This document shows, piece by piece, positions 1 to 13,500 of a DNA stretch of 50,633 bases. Each line of letters begins with the position of its first letter. Position 1 is the stretch's first letter. Position numbers and translations under genes: made by a program. The notes under the pieces are model-generated. The model was not told the origin of the DNA, did no database searches, and saw only the letters and a list, made by a program, of their open reading frames with translations. Source of the stretch: Isohypsibius dastychi (lineage: Eukaryota; Tardigrada; Eutardigrada; Parachela; Isohypsibiidae); NCBI GenBank assembly GCA_034696485.1, contig JAQIWT010000033.1, positions 1-50,633 on the forward strand. Reading direction: 5' to 3'.

Positions 1-281
1 TCGTAAATTTTGGCTATCAAGTCTCAATTTATCCCAACCAATTTTTCCAGCCTAACAACAGGCTCAAGTTGTAAAGAAATTTATTCCGTTTTAAATTTGA
101 CGCTTTCGTATTTTTCCCTCCGGGAAACTCGACAGAAGATTTTCACTACGTTTCAAAGTAGCTTATTTTATGCGGAACATCTGCTGATCTAGTGCAGTCT
201 TAACAACAGTTCTGTGTTTCCTGTTTTCAGAGTACAATCTCGTTTCGTGCCATATGCATTCACCGAAAACATTTTTCAGTA
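1..281. other. Left edge, no gene recognised
   Basis: I see no convincing exon here. A short open frame near the left edge has no recognisable domain and no supporting splice signals. The sequence is ordinary AT-rich intergenic DNA up to the transposon target duplication that starts at 282. Confidence 0.5.
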
Positions 282-289
282 CGGTAATA
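282..289. repeat. Left target-site duplication of the hAT-like element
   Basis: CGGTAATA sits directly before the left end of the 290-924 inverted-repeat element and is repeated in direct orientation at 925-932. This pair defines the element boundaries. Confidence 0.8.
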
Positions 290-924
290 CAGAACCGCCG
301 CCCAAGTATCTACAACTGTTTGAAGCCGTTTGCCAACTACTCAGGGATATCTGACTGAAGAGGGACATACCATTCGATTCAAAATTTTTTTCTGAACCGG
401 AAACACATTCCAGGGGGGTGACCTTATTTTCAATAGGGGGGCGACTGCCAGGGGGACCCCTGGCGCAATTCGAAGGTGAACAAGTAACAGTGGTCATTTT
501 TCCCCAAACTTATAACGAAAAAAACGCTCATCACAAAGAAACCGAAGCTCTCCGTGTTCTGACGCAGATCTGACAGACTGCGAGGAATTCCAAGTCCGAC
601 ACTCGAAGTTTGCGAAAAATTGAACAATGATCGAAGAAAGGCCGAGTGGGCATGTCGAGATCAAAAAGCTCACAGGAACAAAACAAGAAAACAACGACGA
701 GAAATGGCGAGCTCTAAAGTGGGTTTCTGGATGAAAACAGAAAAAATATGCCAGGGGTCCCCCTGGCAGTCGCCCCCCTATTGAAAATAAGGTCACCCCC
801 CTGGAATGTGTTTCCGGTTCAGAAAAAAATTTTGAATCGAATGGTATGTCCCTCTTCAGTCAGATATCCCTGAGTAGTCGGTAAACGGCTTCAAACAGTT
901 GTAGATACTTGGGCGGCGGTTCTG
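290..924. mobile_element. hAT-like non-autonomous foldback element (MITE) with 8-bp target duplication
   Basis: Two inverted arms of about 175 bp, 290-464 and 750-924, match with only a few mismatches and enclose a 285-bp unique centre. The outer ends begin CAGAACCGCCGCC. The 8-bp word CGGTAATA occurs directly outside both ends (282-289 and 925-932), which is the expected target-site duplication. An 8-bp duplication with ends starting CAG is typical of hAT transposons (established for that superfamily). The arms are long for hAT, so a P-like or other 8-bp-TSD family is possible. The inner tips of the arms carry a near-palindrome around GCCAGGGG/CCCCTGGC. No transposase is encoded; the open frames over it have no recognisable domain. 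Confidence 0.85.
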
Positions 925-932
925 CGGTAATA
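925..932. repeat. Right target-site duplication of the hAT-like element
   Basis: Second copy of CGGTAATA, directly after the right end of the element. It is identical to 282-289. Confidence 0.8.
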
Positions 933-1079
933 TAACCCGACTTTCGACAACTGCAGTGATAACGTCAGTGATCAATAGAAGGAAGAGCGCATCACACGAG
1001 AACACAGCGAATGAACGAGAACGGCACGAAATGTTGGAGCGACAATTTGCAAAATTACGGTAAACTGAACTCTGCCATA

Positions 1080-1235
1080 CAGTTGGGAGGGCGCGATTTA
1101 GCGGGTTCTAAAAGTGGAGGTTTGACGTGTAGGTTGGATTAAGCTTTTTCCTGTCTGAAGTCAGTCTTAAATTCTGAAATCAACCTACACTTCCAACCTC
1201 CACTTTCAAGTCCCGCTAAATCGCGCCCTCCCAAG
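1080..1235. mobile_element. Short TA-flanked inverted-repeat MITE
   Basis: The first about 57 bases (TTGGGAGGGCGCGATTTAGC...) are repeated in inverse orientation at about 1180-1235 with few mismatches. The centre is about 40 bp and the whole element about 156 bp. TA lies just outside both ends (1078-1079 and 1236-1237), as expected for a Tc1/mariner-type insertion. The left end carries two extra bases compared with the right. It has no coding capacity and could fold into a long hairpin. It lies downstream of the CHD7 gene. Confidence 0.75.
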
Positions 1236-1561
1236 TAAAAAACATTTCGTGAATCTTTCTGGATTGAAGTCACTCACCCGACCTCCATTCCTAATCATAA
1301 ACCACCGAACTCGGCTTCACTCTACCAAGCAGCGTCTCCAGAAAACGGACCAATGAGTGCATTTTATCAATTCTAAACGTTACCATTATAACAAAACTCA
1401 TCTTCTCCGCATTCCGTCAACATGCCCCCATACACAAATGTCAAAATAAAACCAAATCAAAATTCCATATCAGAATCAAGCGAGTCAGAATTTACAAAAA
1501 GAACAAACAAAGCTCCATTTTCAACTTCGTCAAAAATACAAATGCGAGAGATTTACAGATT
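1236..1561. other. Region after the CHD7-like stop codon
   Basis: No gene seen. This is the 3' side of the minus-strand CHD7-like gene and probably holds its 3' UTR. I could not pick a clear AATAAA signal. Plus-strand open frames continuing into the last exon are antisense shadows. Confidence 0.4.
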
Positions 1562-4500
1562 TCATTCATCATCCCCATCATCACTCGTTGGTGCCGGAGC
1601 GTCCTCCCTCACTTTCGAGACCTTCTCCACCGGAGTCTTCCTTCGACTCGACGAAGACGAGGGTTCCGACCTTTCAGATGGCGAAGATTGTCTCCGTCGT
1701 TTTTCTTTGCTCTTCTCACTCTTTTCTGACGGACTCGGTGCTTCCCCGAATCCGTTCATAGAGAGTCCCGGCATTCCGAACGGGAATCCGGCCGGCATTC
1801 CCGGGAAGCCTTGACTGAGAAATGGGTGCATTCCGCCGAACATGTTAGCTTGAGGGAATATGAATGGCAGCTGGGACTGCATCATAGATTCCATTGTGGC
1901 TTGTTGTTGCGCTTGTTCGGCTTTGGACTGCTTGTCAGCTTTGGATTGTTTACGAGAGGATGAGGTCTCTTTGCCGGATGACTCGCGCTCAGAGCGGTCT
2001 TTCTTACTGGATGAGCTGGATTCACCTTTGGTTGAATCAGAATCACCTACAAGAAAGAAAATATTTTTGCTGATCAAACAGGGAAAATGATCTATGGAAG
2101 ATACACACGTTGTAACGGTACCAGCTGTCTTCTGATAAAAACAAAAATCGAGAAAATAATCTGAATTACCAGGAATATTTCCAAACAGCTTGAGTAAAAA
2201 CAAAAAAAAATCTGGTTATTTCCATCCTCGAGCAATTGAACTCCTTAACTTGAAACGTACTAAAAACAGACACGAAAAACAATGGCACTAAATAGATCGA
2301 ATATAACTTAATAACTCAGCAAAACAACGACTGGAAAACAAGAACAAACACGCTGATTAAACGAAAATAAAACGAAGCAAGACGGCTTTCAATCATAGAA
2401 GGGTTAAGTCTGAAACTGATGACACATAAAATACATTAGAATAAACACAGGGTTTTTGAATAATGAGCTCTGACTTTTCAGAAACAGATTAAAAAACTGA
2501 TTGCTTTCAACTCACCTCCCATTCCCGGAAGTAGCCCCATCAGCGCATTAGAAAGTCCAGGGAATCCCGGCATGCCAGGAAACCCAAACGGAAGTCGTGG
2601 GAAACCAGGCAACATCCCACCCGGTCCCATTCCGAATCCCGCCGCGAACGGTGATCCAGAGAACATGCTAGCCGAAGCGGCCAACGCATCACTATTGCTC
2701 TTCCTTCCCCGTTTCGACGATGACGACGAAGAAGATTCTCCTTTAGCCGCAATAGCCCCATGTTCCCGTAACAACTCGGTCCAAGTTGGGTCGATATCAT
2801 ATTCGGGATGACTGTCCAGCCAAACGGCCAGATTTTTCAGCTGAGGAGCTTTCCGGTCAGAGATCTTTTTGCCCGACTTCCGGTGAACAACGGTAACGTG
2901 TTCTTCGCCGGTGAGGAAGTTCTGCTCGCCAGTTGGGGAATCTTGGCCTGTGCGTTTGGAGGACGACGAAGTTGCACCGTTGGTAAACATTGACATCTAA
3001 AAAAACAATCACAATAATTCCTATTTTCAAATTTACTGTTCGAAAAATTGTGGTGGAATTCTGACCGCGTTTTTATGAGTCTAAACTTACATCTGGGAAC
3101 ATTCCAGGAATGGCGAACGCGGTTGTATCGACGACGTAATTGGGATGCTCCATTAGCCATGACTGGATATCTTTCTGCTTGGGCGCTTTATCACCCTTGA
3201 GGAGGGAGCCATCAATCATGTTTATCACAGGAATGCGACAATTTGGGTCCATGAGATCAATCTGCGTCTCTTGCTTGCGCTTTTTCAACAGAGTATCCAC
3301 CTACAAACACAACCACAAAATACAGCCACGCGCTTACAGAATAATCTCCGGAGAAAGAAGAAGGATGAAAATCAGAAAAGCCAAACAACAAAATCATAAC
3401 AATTCTCCAATATGAAAAAAAATTCATTCTCTTACAAATACTTCATTATGAAACAAATTTCGCCCAATCAACTAAAAACGTGAGAAAAAATTATGACTCT
3501 TATGCAGTGACAAAAATAAGAACAAACAAGTAAAGAAACTCAAGGAAATTAAGGAGACCCAATAAAAACTAACCATCAATTTAGAAATCTCATTTCACCA
3601 TACACAACAAAAAATCACTGATCACAGTGCAACGGCAATACCAACCCGAGTTTCATCAAAAACCAGAAATAAAAGCAGTAACTCACAAATCAGAAACCAA
3701 ATAAAATTCTGATTTTCGCAAAATATTCAAAAACGATATTTTAAAAATGAGAGAAAATAAGCCGAGCGTAGCACACCGCAAACAAAGAGCAGCAACCAAA
3801 AGTGGAACATGTGATATTACCTTCTGACTTAACTTGGAGCCCTTCTCCGGCTGCGATTGCTGCTGAGATTCTCGTCTACTCGGCGAAAAGGACGATGAAC
3901 CGGAAGTCGACGGTTTGCTCTTTCCGGTCAAATCCAGCACTCCTTCCTGCTCGTTATCCGTGTCGTTCCGATCTGGTTTTTGGTGTGCGGGTGGTGGTCT
4001 CGGACCGGAAGAGCGTCCAGAGCCTGAGCTCTCCTGTCTTCGGCTCTTGGCAGTCGCAGCTTGCATAAGCGCTTGTTGTTGAGCGAGAAGGGCAGCCTGA
4101 GCGGCGTGGAACTGGGCGATCCGCTCGGCTTCTACTTCCGCCTTGGGACGGCGACCTCGACGACGACGGGGTTCGACGCCGTTCAAACCGGGAATATGGC
4201 CGGCCGCAGCCGCCAAAAGCGCAAAATCCGCGTCCATAAAATTTTCAGGGAACTAGAACAGAAGAAGACATTAGAGCGCTCAAAAATAACATAACACTAA
4301 ATAACACTAAAACTTTATTCGAAAGTATGCGTTATTAAAAATAATCTATATATTCTGAAAAGAAATTTGACTTACACCAATATTTTGTTGTTGTTGTGCT
4401 TGCTGCTGTTGTTGCGCGGCCAATGCGATTGCCTGATCATCGGGAATACTGCCGTACATGACCGCTTGGGTTCGTTTACTCGGCCATCGATTATGTTCAA

Positions 4501-7500
4501 TACAATAAGCCACATGCTCTAATCTAGCTTGGACAATCCGATCCGATGGCCAACCTTTGGCGTACATCCCTTTAGCCAACAACTGGGCTACAGTCAGCTC
4601 TCCGGTCAGTTCCGGTTCTTCGATCGAAGAGGTCGATGGGGTCGCCGCTCTTTTGGTCTTTTCTTTTTCATCCTTCTTCTTTTCTGGAGCTTCAACAACT
4701 AATTTCATCTGCTCTTCATCATCTTCCGTTTTCTTCACATCGGGTTCATCGATCTTCTCGTCAGTTTCCATTTTCTCAACCACTTCCGGTTCTTCTTTCT
4801 TCTCGTCAGTTTCAATCTCATCTTCGGATTTCCGCTGGACTTTCGGTTCACTTTTGTCTTCCTCGTCAGATTCGATTTTCAACTTCCGGTCGCCTTCTTC
4901 ATCGGTGTCTTCCGGCTGCTGTTCAACCGGTTTTTCTTCGGATTTCGGACTCGTGGGTTTCTCGACACTTTTAGTTTCCCTTTTCAAGATCGACTCCATT
5001 TTGGAAGATTTCTTTGTTTCGGTGGTTAAAGCTGTCTTGATGCAGTCCCCGAAAGAATAATCTGGATCGACAGCAATGTTGCAGGCTGTGTCATTTATTC
5101 CATACCTAAAAATACACATTTTTACTCGCCATGTAAGACGAAAACATCCCAGAATCATATCAGAAAATTATCCGTAATGTTCCAAAAACCTAAAGGCTGA
5201 AATCAAATTTTCGTGATGGAATTTTTCGACTTTTTCAGGAAAAACAAACTTTCACAACAGAAATTTTAAATCATAAAAGAACCATAATATTCAATTTTAC
5301 TTTGCAGCTCCTTCCAATAGTTCCCGGTCATGTTGTCCAACAATCCACCAGGTTGGGAGGTCGGTGGCAGGCTGGCACAATTTCAGACGTTCTTCCAGTT
5401 TGGGATGGACCAAGACAACCTGCCGAATTTTATTCAGCAGCTCGATCCTCAACAGGCAACGACGAGCTTTGTCTTCCGGTACATCTTCAACCAAACTCGC
5501 CAATTCATCTGCAAAATCAACAACTCATCACCAAATGAACCGAAAAAACCCAACAAATGAACTCAATTTTTTTTAATTAATTTCGAGAAAAAACGAAACG
5601 GAAATGAGTGACGGAAACGGAAGTGTTTAAAATCAGATCGGCTTCAAAAACCCAAATCACATATTATCTTCTGAATAAATCACAGCCCCGTGAAAACGAG
5701 CTGAAAACCCGGAAATTCAGATTTCTCAAAGATCTCCATTTAAAAATATTCACTGAGCCAAAACATCATAGCAAAAGCCAAAACATCATGAAGTTTCAAG
5801 TTACACTGCAAGCAAAAGTTACAAAATTTTCCAACTTGTGTCTTGCTGAAAACTAACTTTTCGTTTACGTGTTCGTTACGTCTAGCATCAAAACTAACCT
5901 TCATCTCGAGAAAGCTTCTTTTCGCAAACTTTCCGCAGCATCTGATAAAATGAGCGATAATAGTCACTCAACGTTCTATCCAACTTCCGGTCCAGCTTAG
6001 CCATCTCTCTAAACCGCTCCCATTCGAACGAATCCTTATCCTCTCCAGCCTCAACTCCAAAGATTGTGGCGACCCTCAAAAACTCTGCTTCTTCTCTCCT
6101 GGACCATTTCTTTTGCTGCAAATCTTGTTTTCTCAATTCGCGTTCTTTCTCAATTTGCAACTGTCGATCCATCCTTTGTGCCTTCTTCTGCTCGAGCTGT
6201 TCCGCTCGCAGACGTTTCTTCTCATAAGCCACCATCAATCTTCGGAACCGTGTGTTCAAATCCGCGTCGGATGGAAATACAACTTGGCCATTCGAAGTGA
6301 GTTGTCGTTTGGCGGAAGCTGGTTTCCGGCCGCGACCTGGTTTGGCTTTCGGCGTGGCGGCAGCATCTTTCTTCTTTTTTCTTCCACGTTTTGGAGTTTC
6401 ACTCTCAGCATCAGCATCTGTACTCTCCGCTTCAGGTACTCTGTAACATGAATCAAAATTAACATATTTCCACAGAGATATTTTTTCTATTCGAGGAACC
6501 GGAAGTGGTTTCTCAGCGCTTAAGAAAAGTTGAGCTCATTTGACTGAATTCAGAGTACGACGACCCAGAATCCTTCATCGGCATTAGCATGGCAATTCAT
6601 CATCGAAACATTCTAGCAAGCAATATAATTCCTCCTTTACCAACAACAATCCAACAAAGATCATTTTTCTCGACTTACTCTTCCGGTTCAACATCACCGT
6701 CAGAACCAGGTTCCTTCTCGTCATCGACCGGTGCCGTGGCAGTGGATGGACCGCATTTCGCCAGGAAACAGAGCTTGGGGTCGTTTCGCATCGCAGAATA
6801 TGCTTCATAACCTGAAAAAAGCAGAATATTCGATCAGATCAACCAAACAGAAAATTTCAAACCTATTGAGATTGAATCGAAGGATAGCGATAAAAACAAA
6901 AATTCAAAAAGAACTATTTCAAATGCATCTCAGATATCCGTTCTGCACGCACATGTAGGTTCTCGATAAGAAACCGAAATTTCTTCGAGAAACCCGTAGC
7001 TGAACTCTTTGTGAGATTCTCCTCATCGATGCAAATTAGAATGAAGAATGTAAGCGAATAATAATGACTTGTTGCGAAACCATGCGAATGTTGAAAAACG
7101 ATCAGCTGTAGGTTCTAACATGCAGAAGATCCCTTTCAGTCAGTGCTTGTGATTAAAAAATATTCAAAAAAACTAAAACGTTTCACTGAACCGTTTTCTC
7201 CTACAAAAACACCTCCTTCCTAAATTTTCTGAAAGAGATGTAAAAGGTCGCACCGTGCTTATAGATGCCGATGAGGAGGCATTTGTCCGAGTCGTCATCC
7301 CACCACTCCGTCAAACGGTCGTTCGTTTCCGATGGCGGAAGTTCAACCGGGATATCTTCATAACTCGTGTCGTTCATGATCGTCTCATCCAACTCCAAAA
7401 TCGCCTCTTCTTTCAAATTCTGGAGCAGTTTCAATCGCAGAACTAATCGACTAGAAGAACAAAAAAAAATCAGTCAAAGCTATGCACAAAAACCCCGACT

Positions 7501-10500
7501 GATTCCTTACTTGACAGAATGTTTCTTCATGTGTTTCAGAAACTGGACGTCGAGCAATTTTTCGGGATCATATCGAGTATCCTTATCCCAGTCCGGCATA
7601 TCACCCGTCAAATCTCCCTCGCCCGGCTCATCGGAAGACTCGGCTTTGCGAGTTGAACGCTTCGCTTTTCGCGAACGACTTCCGGACGCTTCTTCCTCGT
7701 CTTCCACTGCGGCATCTTTTCCCACTAAAACGCAGATAAACATCATATTTTGATCACCAGAAATCAAATCCAACCCAAACAAGAACCCACAACTTAATAT
7801 TTCCAAACATCGTTAACAGGCAATGGTTTTTACCAATCCAATTTCATAATGGTAGTTTTCTTGAACAGCCTCAAGATCTACCACGAATTGTTGTATGGTA
7901 GCAGAATATTTGTACTCACCAAGCAGTGCGAGATTCGCTTTTCGGGCTTTCCAGTCGTCCGTAAATGCTCCAAGAACAAGTGACCAAACGTACGGTTTGG
8001 CTTTCTCGTCGCTTCCGCTGTACTGCTTGCAGCAATAATGCACCAAGGTTCGCGCGAAAACTTCCACGTCTTTTTCCGCGTAAGGCCGCTTGAATTTCGA
8101 ATGTTTCAAAATTTCTTTCCATCGACCCCAACTGGAAAACAGCAAGTGAGACTAGCACGAACAAAAACAATTTGAAAACATAGCGATAACTTCAAAATTC
8201 CAGCTCAATTAAAACGCAAGCCTTTTTCCAAAACAAAAAACAGTAAAATGCAAGTACGATGTTGAGAAAACAAGTTTATCATCCGCGTGGGATTTAAAAC
8301 CTTACCCCCAGATAAGGAGTTGTTTCTCCAGTTTGAGGCATTCCATTCGCTGCCAAGTTCCGATTCGGACAGCCTCCAATTCCGATTTCTTTCCACCTTT
8401 TCTTCCACGGCGCCCTCTTCGGCCTTTCCCATCTTCATCCTCACTATCATAAGAATCATCCGAGTCACCCTCAGCCGGTGCTTCATCTTCCATTTCTTCC
8501 CCATATCGCTTCACCTGCACACGTCGGCGCGTTTCGTGGATGATCAAATCATTCTGTAACAAAAACCGAATTACTATCGTCAGCAAAAAAATGTCGAAAA
8601 ATGCCAACAAAATCAACCGGAAGTCAACTACTGTAAAGAAAAATCGCTTTACCAAACTGACCTCGAAAGCATCTTTATCGGTGCTGACTTCCGCCTTCTT
8701 AGCCCATTTCTGCCAGAAATCCGGGTCATTAATATCGATATCATCTCTAGTTCCGGTGGCGGCAAAGCTGGCCTTGGAGAACGTCGATCCCTTCTCCCCG
8801 GCTTCCAACTGCACTGTCTGCGTACGTCGCTGCAGGATTTGATCGATATCTTCGGTGCAAAACTGATCGGCAGCCGCATCGTCATCCATCAGCGCTCCAT
8901 ATGCGCCGCGCTTCAAGAGATCTTCGATATCACTTTTGCTCAGAGGTTGCTGTGCGGCAGCATATGCATCACGTCCACTTGAACCGAGCTGGCTGGACTG
9001 GAGGACGGCTTTATCCAGACCCAACTTCAAGCTGGCTTTATCGAACATCTCCCGTTCATAGGAGTTGCGGGTGATCAAGCGGTAGACTTTGACGGATTTT
9101 TCCTGACCAATTCGATGGCATCGCGCTTGAGCCTAAATAGAACCAGTGAATCCGAGTTTTCTCGTAAAATAATGAAACCACATAATAGTGTTCAACAGTA
9201 TGATAGTTCTTGCAAAACCAATGAAACCGCATATCCAATCTGGTGACAAAGTTTACCAACTAACGAACGAAAAACAGAGTACAAACTGCGAAATTCTGAC
9301 TGATAAAAAACAAACAAGAAATCAACAGCGGAAAATCGCATAAAAGTAAGAAATTAAACTCTGAAAAACTCAGAATATCAGAGGGAAAGTCGAAATCGAA
9401 AACCATATTGGTCTTTCAGAGAATCTTCAGTTTCAAACTCACCTGGAGATCGTTCTGCGGATTCCAGTCCGAATCGAAAATAATCACAGTATCCGCAGCA
9501 GTCAGATTAATTCCCAATCCTCCGGCTCTTGTACAAAGCAAGAAAACAAATCGATCCGAGTCTTCCCTGGAGAACCGATCAATGGCGGCCTGTCGATCAG
9601 GTCCACGGATCCTTCCATCAATCCTCTCAAACAAATACCGTTTCTGGACCAGATAATCCTCCAGAATATCCAGACATCGAACCATTTGTGAAAAGATCAG
9701 CACCTTATGGCCACCATCCTTCAACTTCGGTAGCAATTTGTCGATGAGAACCAGTTTCCCGGAAGCTTGGACCAGGGCCTTGGTAAGCAATTCCGGTTCG
9801 GTAGTTCGCATATTCAACTGGCTGGCGATATCGTCGATAATCGACTCCTCAGCGCCGTTCAATAGATACGGATGATTGCAGCACTTTCGCAACTCCATCA
9901 TCGTATTCATCAGATTCGGGACATTGGCAGTGTTGGTGCCTTTCTGAAGAAACGTGAAATTCTTTTCCAAAATGGCGCGGTACCATTTCTTCTGCATGTT
10001 CGTCAACTCCACTTCGATGATTGTTTCTTCTTTTGGTGCGATCGATTTTTCGACATCCTCCTTCAATCGCCGCAACATCATCGGCTTCAAGATATTCTGC
10101 AATTTTGTCACTTGATCGTCCGTCTTCAAATCTCCGAAATCCGCCGAGAAAGCTTCGACATTCGAGAATCGTTCCGGCTCCAAAAAGTTCAACAAACTGA
10201 ACAATTCCTCAACGTTGTTTTGGAGTGGAGTTCCGGTCAACAGAACTCGATGTTCGACATCCAGCAATTTCAATCCTTCCAACAATTTACAGTTCTTGTT
10301 CTTCAGCCGATGAGCTTCGTCAATCACGATGGCACGCCACTCAATCAGTCGCAACTCCATGACATCCGACAGCAGAATCTCATAAGTCGTGATGAAAATA
10401 TCGAATTTAAAAATCCCACCCAAATTTTGTCCTTTTTCATTCCGGTAGTAGAATTCGTATTCCTTGATGACATCGCGAGCAACCGAACCACCATGATAAA

Positions 10501-13500
10501 CAATACCGTTCATATCGGTCCAGGTCTCCACTTCTCTTGCCCAATTCCCGAGCGTCGAAAGCGGAACAACAACTAAAAATGGTCCTCGAATTCCAAATCT
10601 GCGAATATGTTCCAGAAACACCGTCGACTGCACCGTCTTTCCCAGACCCATTTCATCAGCCAAAATACAGTTTTGATGCTGATACCAACAAAACAGCAGC
10701 CAATTCACGCCTTCCAGTTGATAATCTCGCAGCGTATTTCCAGCCTTATAAGTCGAGGCTTTGTCCATTTTCGTCCAGTCTCTCGCCGAAGGTCGTGAAA
10801 CCCGTTTCCGGAATTGAACAGGTGGTGGAACCTGTCGATTGCGGAACTCCAGGACCTTCTGATGATCACAATCCTGTTCGAGTTCCCAGCTGCATTCGTC
10901 ATAATTCAATCCGGTCCATTTACACAAATAATATTTCTTGGTTTTATTTGCGGTCGTGTCTTCAACATCTTGAAAGTCCTTCTCATCCAGAATCCGTTCA
11001 ATGACCGTATATTCCGGGTTGAAATCCTCATCATCCATTTCTTCCATAAATGATGAAGTTTCCTTCTTCAGTTTATACCGGACGACTTTCTGACGAATGC
11101 GCTTATCAAACATTTCCATTTCTTCCGCGGTATACCAGGAGCAATGCAGATAGGAGTAGCTCTTTAATTTCACATGGAATTCCTCGACATCATAGAATTC
11201 TTCAGGGTTCAGTTCTGGATCAGGAGTTTTGGCTTTTTCGCCGTCCGGGTTTTCGGGGATGTCTTTAACGATTGGTCGCTTTCCCATCCGGTGGGACATG
11301 ATCTTCTCAACTACCACCGGTTCCGCATCGCCAGGTTGCTAAAAAGGAAAACCACAAATAAAATCAATGCTATTTCTCGACTAATTTGTTATTCAAAAAT
11401 TTCCATCCAAAACATAGTTTTTCCAAGAGAAAATGAGAGAATTGCGCGAATCTTAGTTCCAGCGGCTAATAAGATTTAATTTCAATCAATATCGTCGAAA
11501 AGATTGCGCATCTCAAACTATACTATTTGATGGTATTGCAAGATAACATTTTCGGCGTTGATCCCACAACTTGAAGTGAACTTCTCATCAAATCAATAAT
11601 AATTAATCTCGGTGAAAAACACCGAAGTTCAGAAAGTGTGATAAACGTACCACAAAGAAGGACTTTGATGGCGGTTCGACATTTTCCAAACACGTGGCAG
11701 AATTCGATCCATCGAGAACGTTTTGGTTATCATCCACTGAAGAACTCGTACTGGCAACCGGATAACTAACGGGCACCGCATCTGTCGCGTCTTCTTCATC
11801 CAAGTCGACGTCGTCAATATATTTCGTCCTCTTCGTCACGCGTCCCGATCTCCTCTTTTCCACATAGTTTCCATCAAAATCAGGTTCGACAACAGGCGGG
11901 GATGGCGGTGGTGTCGCGTCCAAATCGTCCCCATCATCATCCGACCCAGCCTGCTTCTTTTTCTTCTGTAAACAATATACAATTGAATACAACAAGGTAA
12001 ATCAACCATTTCCATTGCGTATAGAAGGAAACTGCGATCTGAAAACGACTTGAACTCATCACTTTCTTCGATGAAGACAGAAAAATGGCAAACAAATCAG
12101 CTTCACCGAATTAACACGATAACTGAACGATTAATTTTTTCACCTTTCCAAACTGAAAGTTCGATTTGGTCGGCGTCGCTTTTTTCTGTGACGGACGATT
12201 CCTCGATCTGGAAGGCTTCGATGGCGATCCCTCCGCACCATCCATTCCATCCTGCGATTCAGTTGAAGGTGGTGCTTTTCGTTTCCGGCCGGTTGACGAG
12301 CGATTTCGATTCCGTTTCTTCTTCGGCGTTGCATATTTATTTCCTTCATCATCAGTGTCCTGGCTCGAAATTGCCAGATCTCCGGTATTGGAATCCTGTG
12401 AATTCTTTGGAGAATGAGCTGATGAATCCATTGACTGGCCGTTTTGAGAGTTGAAGGGATAGCCGTTATGGACTGTATTCGAGACATGGATGTTCATGTT
12501 AGGCCGTGGAATACTCGAAGAATCAACTCCTGCAAAACATCAATAGTTATCATAGCACACTTCCGGGAACCCCGAACAGACATCACAAAAAAAACATTCA
12601 GAATTTTAGAAATTGACAGACAGTCACATCTAATAATTTATTCCAATACTTATTATGGAATCAGGAAAGCGCAACACGAACGAAACAAGATGAGAGTTTC
12701 GCATCAAAACTGGAATCTCACCTCGTTTCATCATACCACCCACAGGCATCTGTGGCTGACTATTCATCATCCCAGGCGGCGGAAGTCCATTACCATTCGG
12801 CTGCTGACCCTGTGGATACGGCATCCTCATACCCTGTCCCTGTTGTTGTTGTTGCAACTGCTGTTGTTGATTCTGCATCATAGAAATCTTCGACTGGATC
12901 TCCAGTATCTTCTTATCCACTTCCGGTGTGCGTTGATTCGAGTTGATATACGTGTGCAAATGGTTCTTCATCACCATAATCTCGTTCCCCAAAGCTGCTG
13001 CACTCTGCGGCTGTGATCCAGGATATCCTTGGTGCATCAAATTCGCGCCATTCTGGTATGGCGGCTGACCGTTATACATTCCATTCGAAGAGGTCGGTGG
13101 TCCTTGCCCGAACGACTGCTGTGGACGCTGCATTCCTGGCGGTCCCATCATACCAGGTTGATTCTGAGGCTGGGGTGGATAGGGCATACGAGACTGTTGC
13201 GGTGGTTGAGGCGGGTGATGTTGGAACATGGGCGGAAGTGGGGAGCTAGTCGCCAGTCCCTGAGGTCGCGAACTGGGACTTTCCGGCGATTTGTGATCAG
13301 GGGGTCCAAGTTGACTCAGTGAAGCCAGAGGTGATGGTGACATGGATGTTGGGGCGCTTCGAGGAGAAGAAGCCATTGGGTCGGTTGGCTGGGGCTTCTG
13401 ATCGGAAGATTTCTGGAGCGGGGGAGAAAACTGGGTGCCTTCCGGTCGGGAGGATTGGTAGGAGCCAGGAGGACGCTGCGGTTGCTGCATCTGTTGGGGA

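Noticed and set aside
494-796. Minus-strand frame inside the foldback element
   Set aside because: It has no similarity to a transposase and is created by the arms of the inverted repeat.
4557-5060. Ser/Phe-rich plus-strand frame
   Set aside because: It is the antisense of the Lys/Glu/Asp-rich CHD7 exon 15; such shadows arise from codon composition.
9872-10576. 234-codon plus-strand frame
   Set aside because: Antisense shadow of the CHD7 SNF2 ATPase exon, whose minus-strand product is unmistakable.
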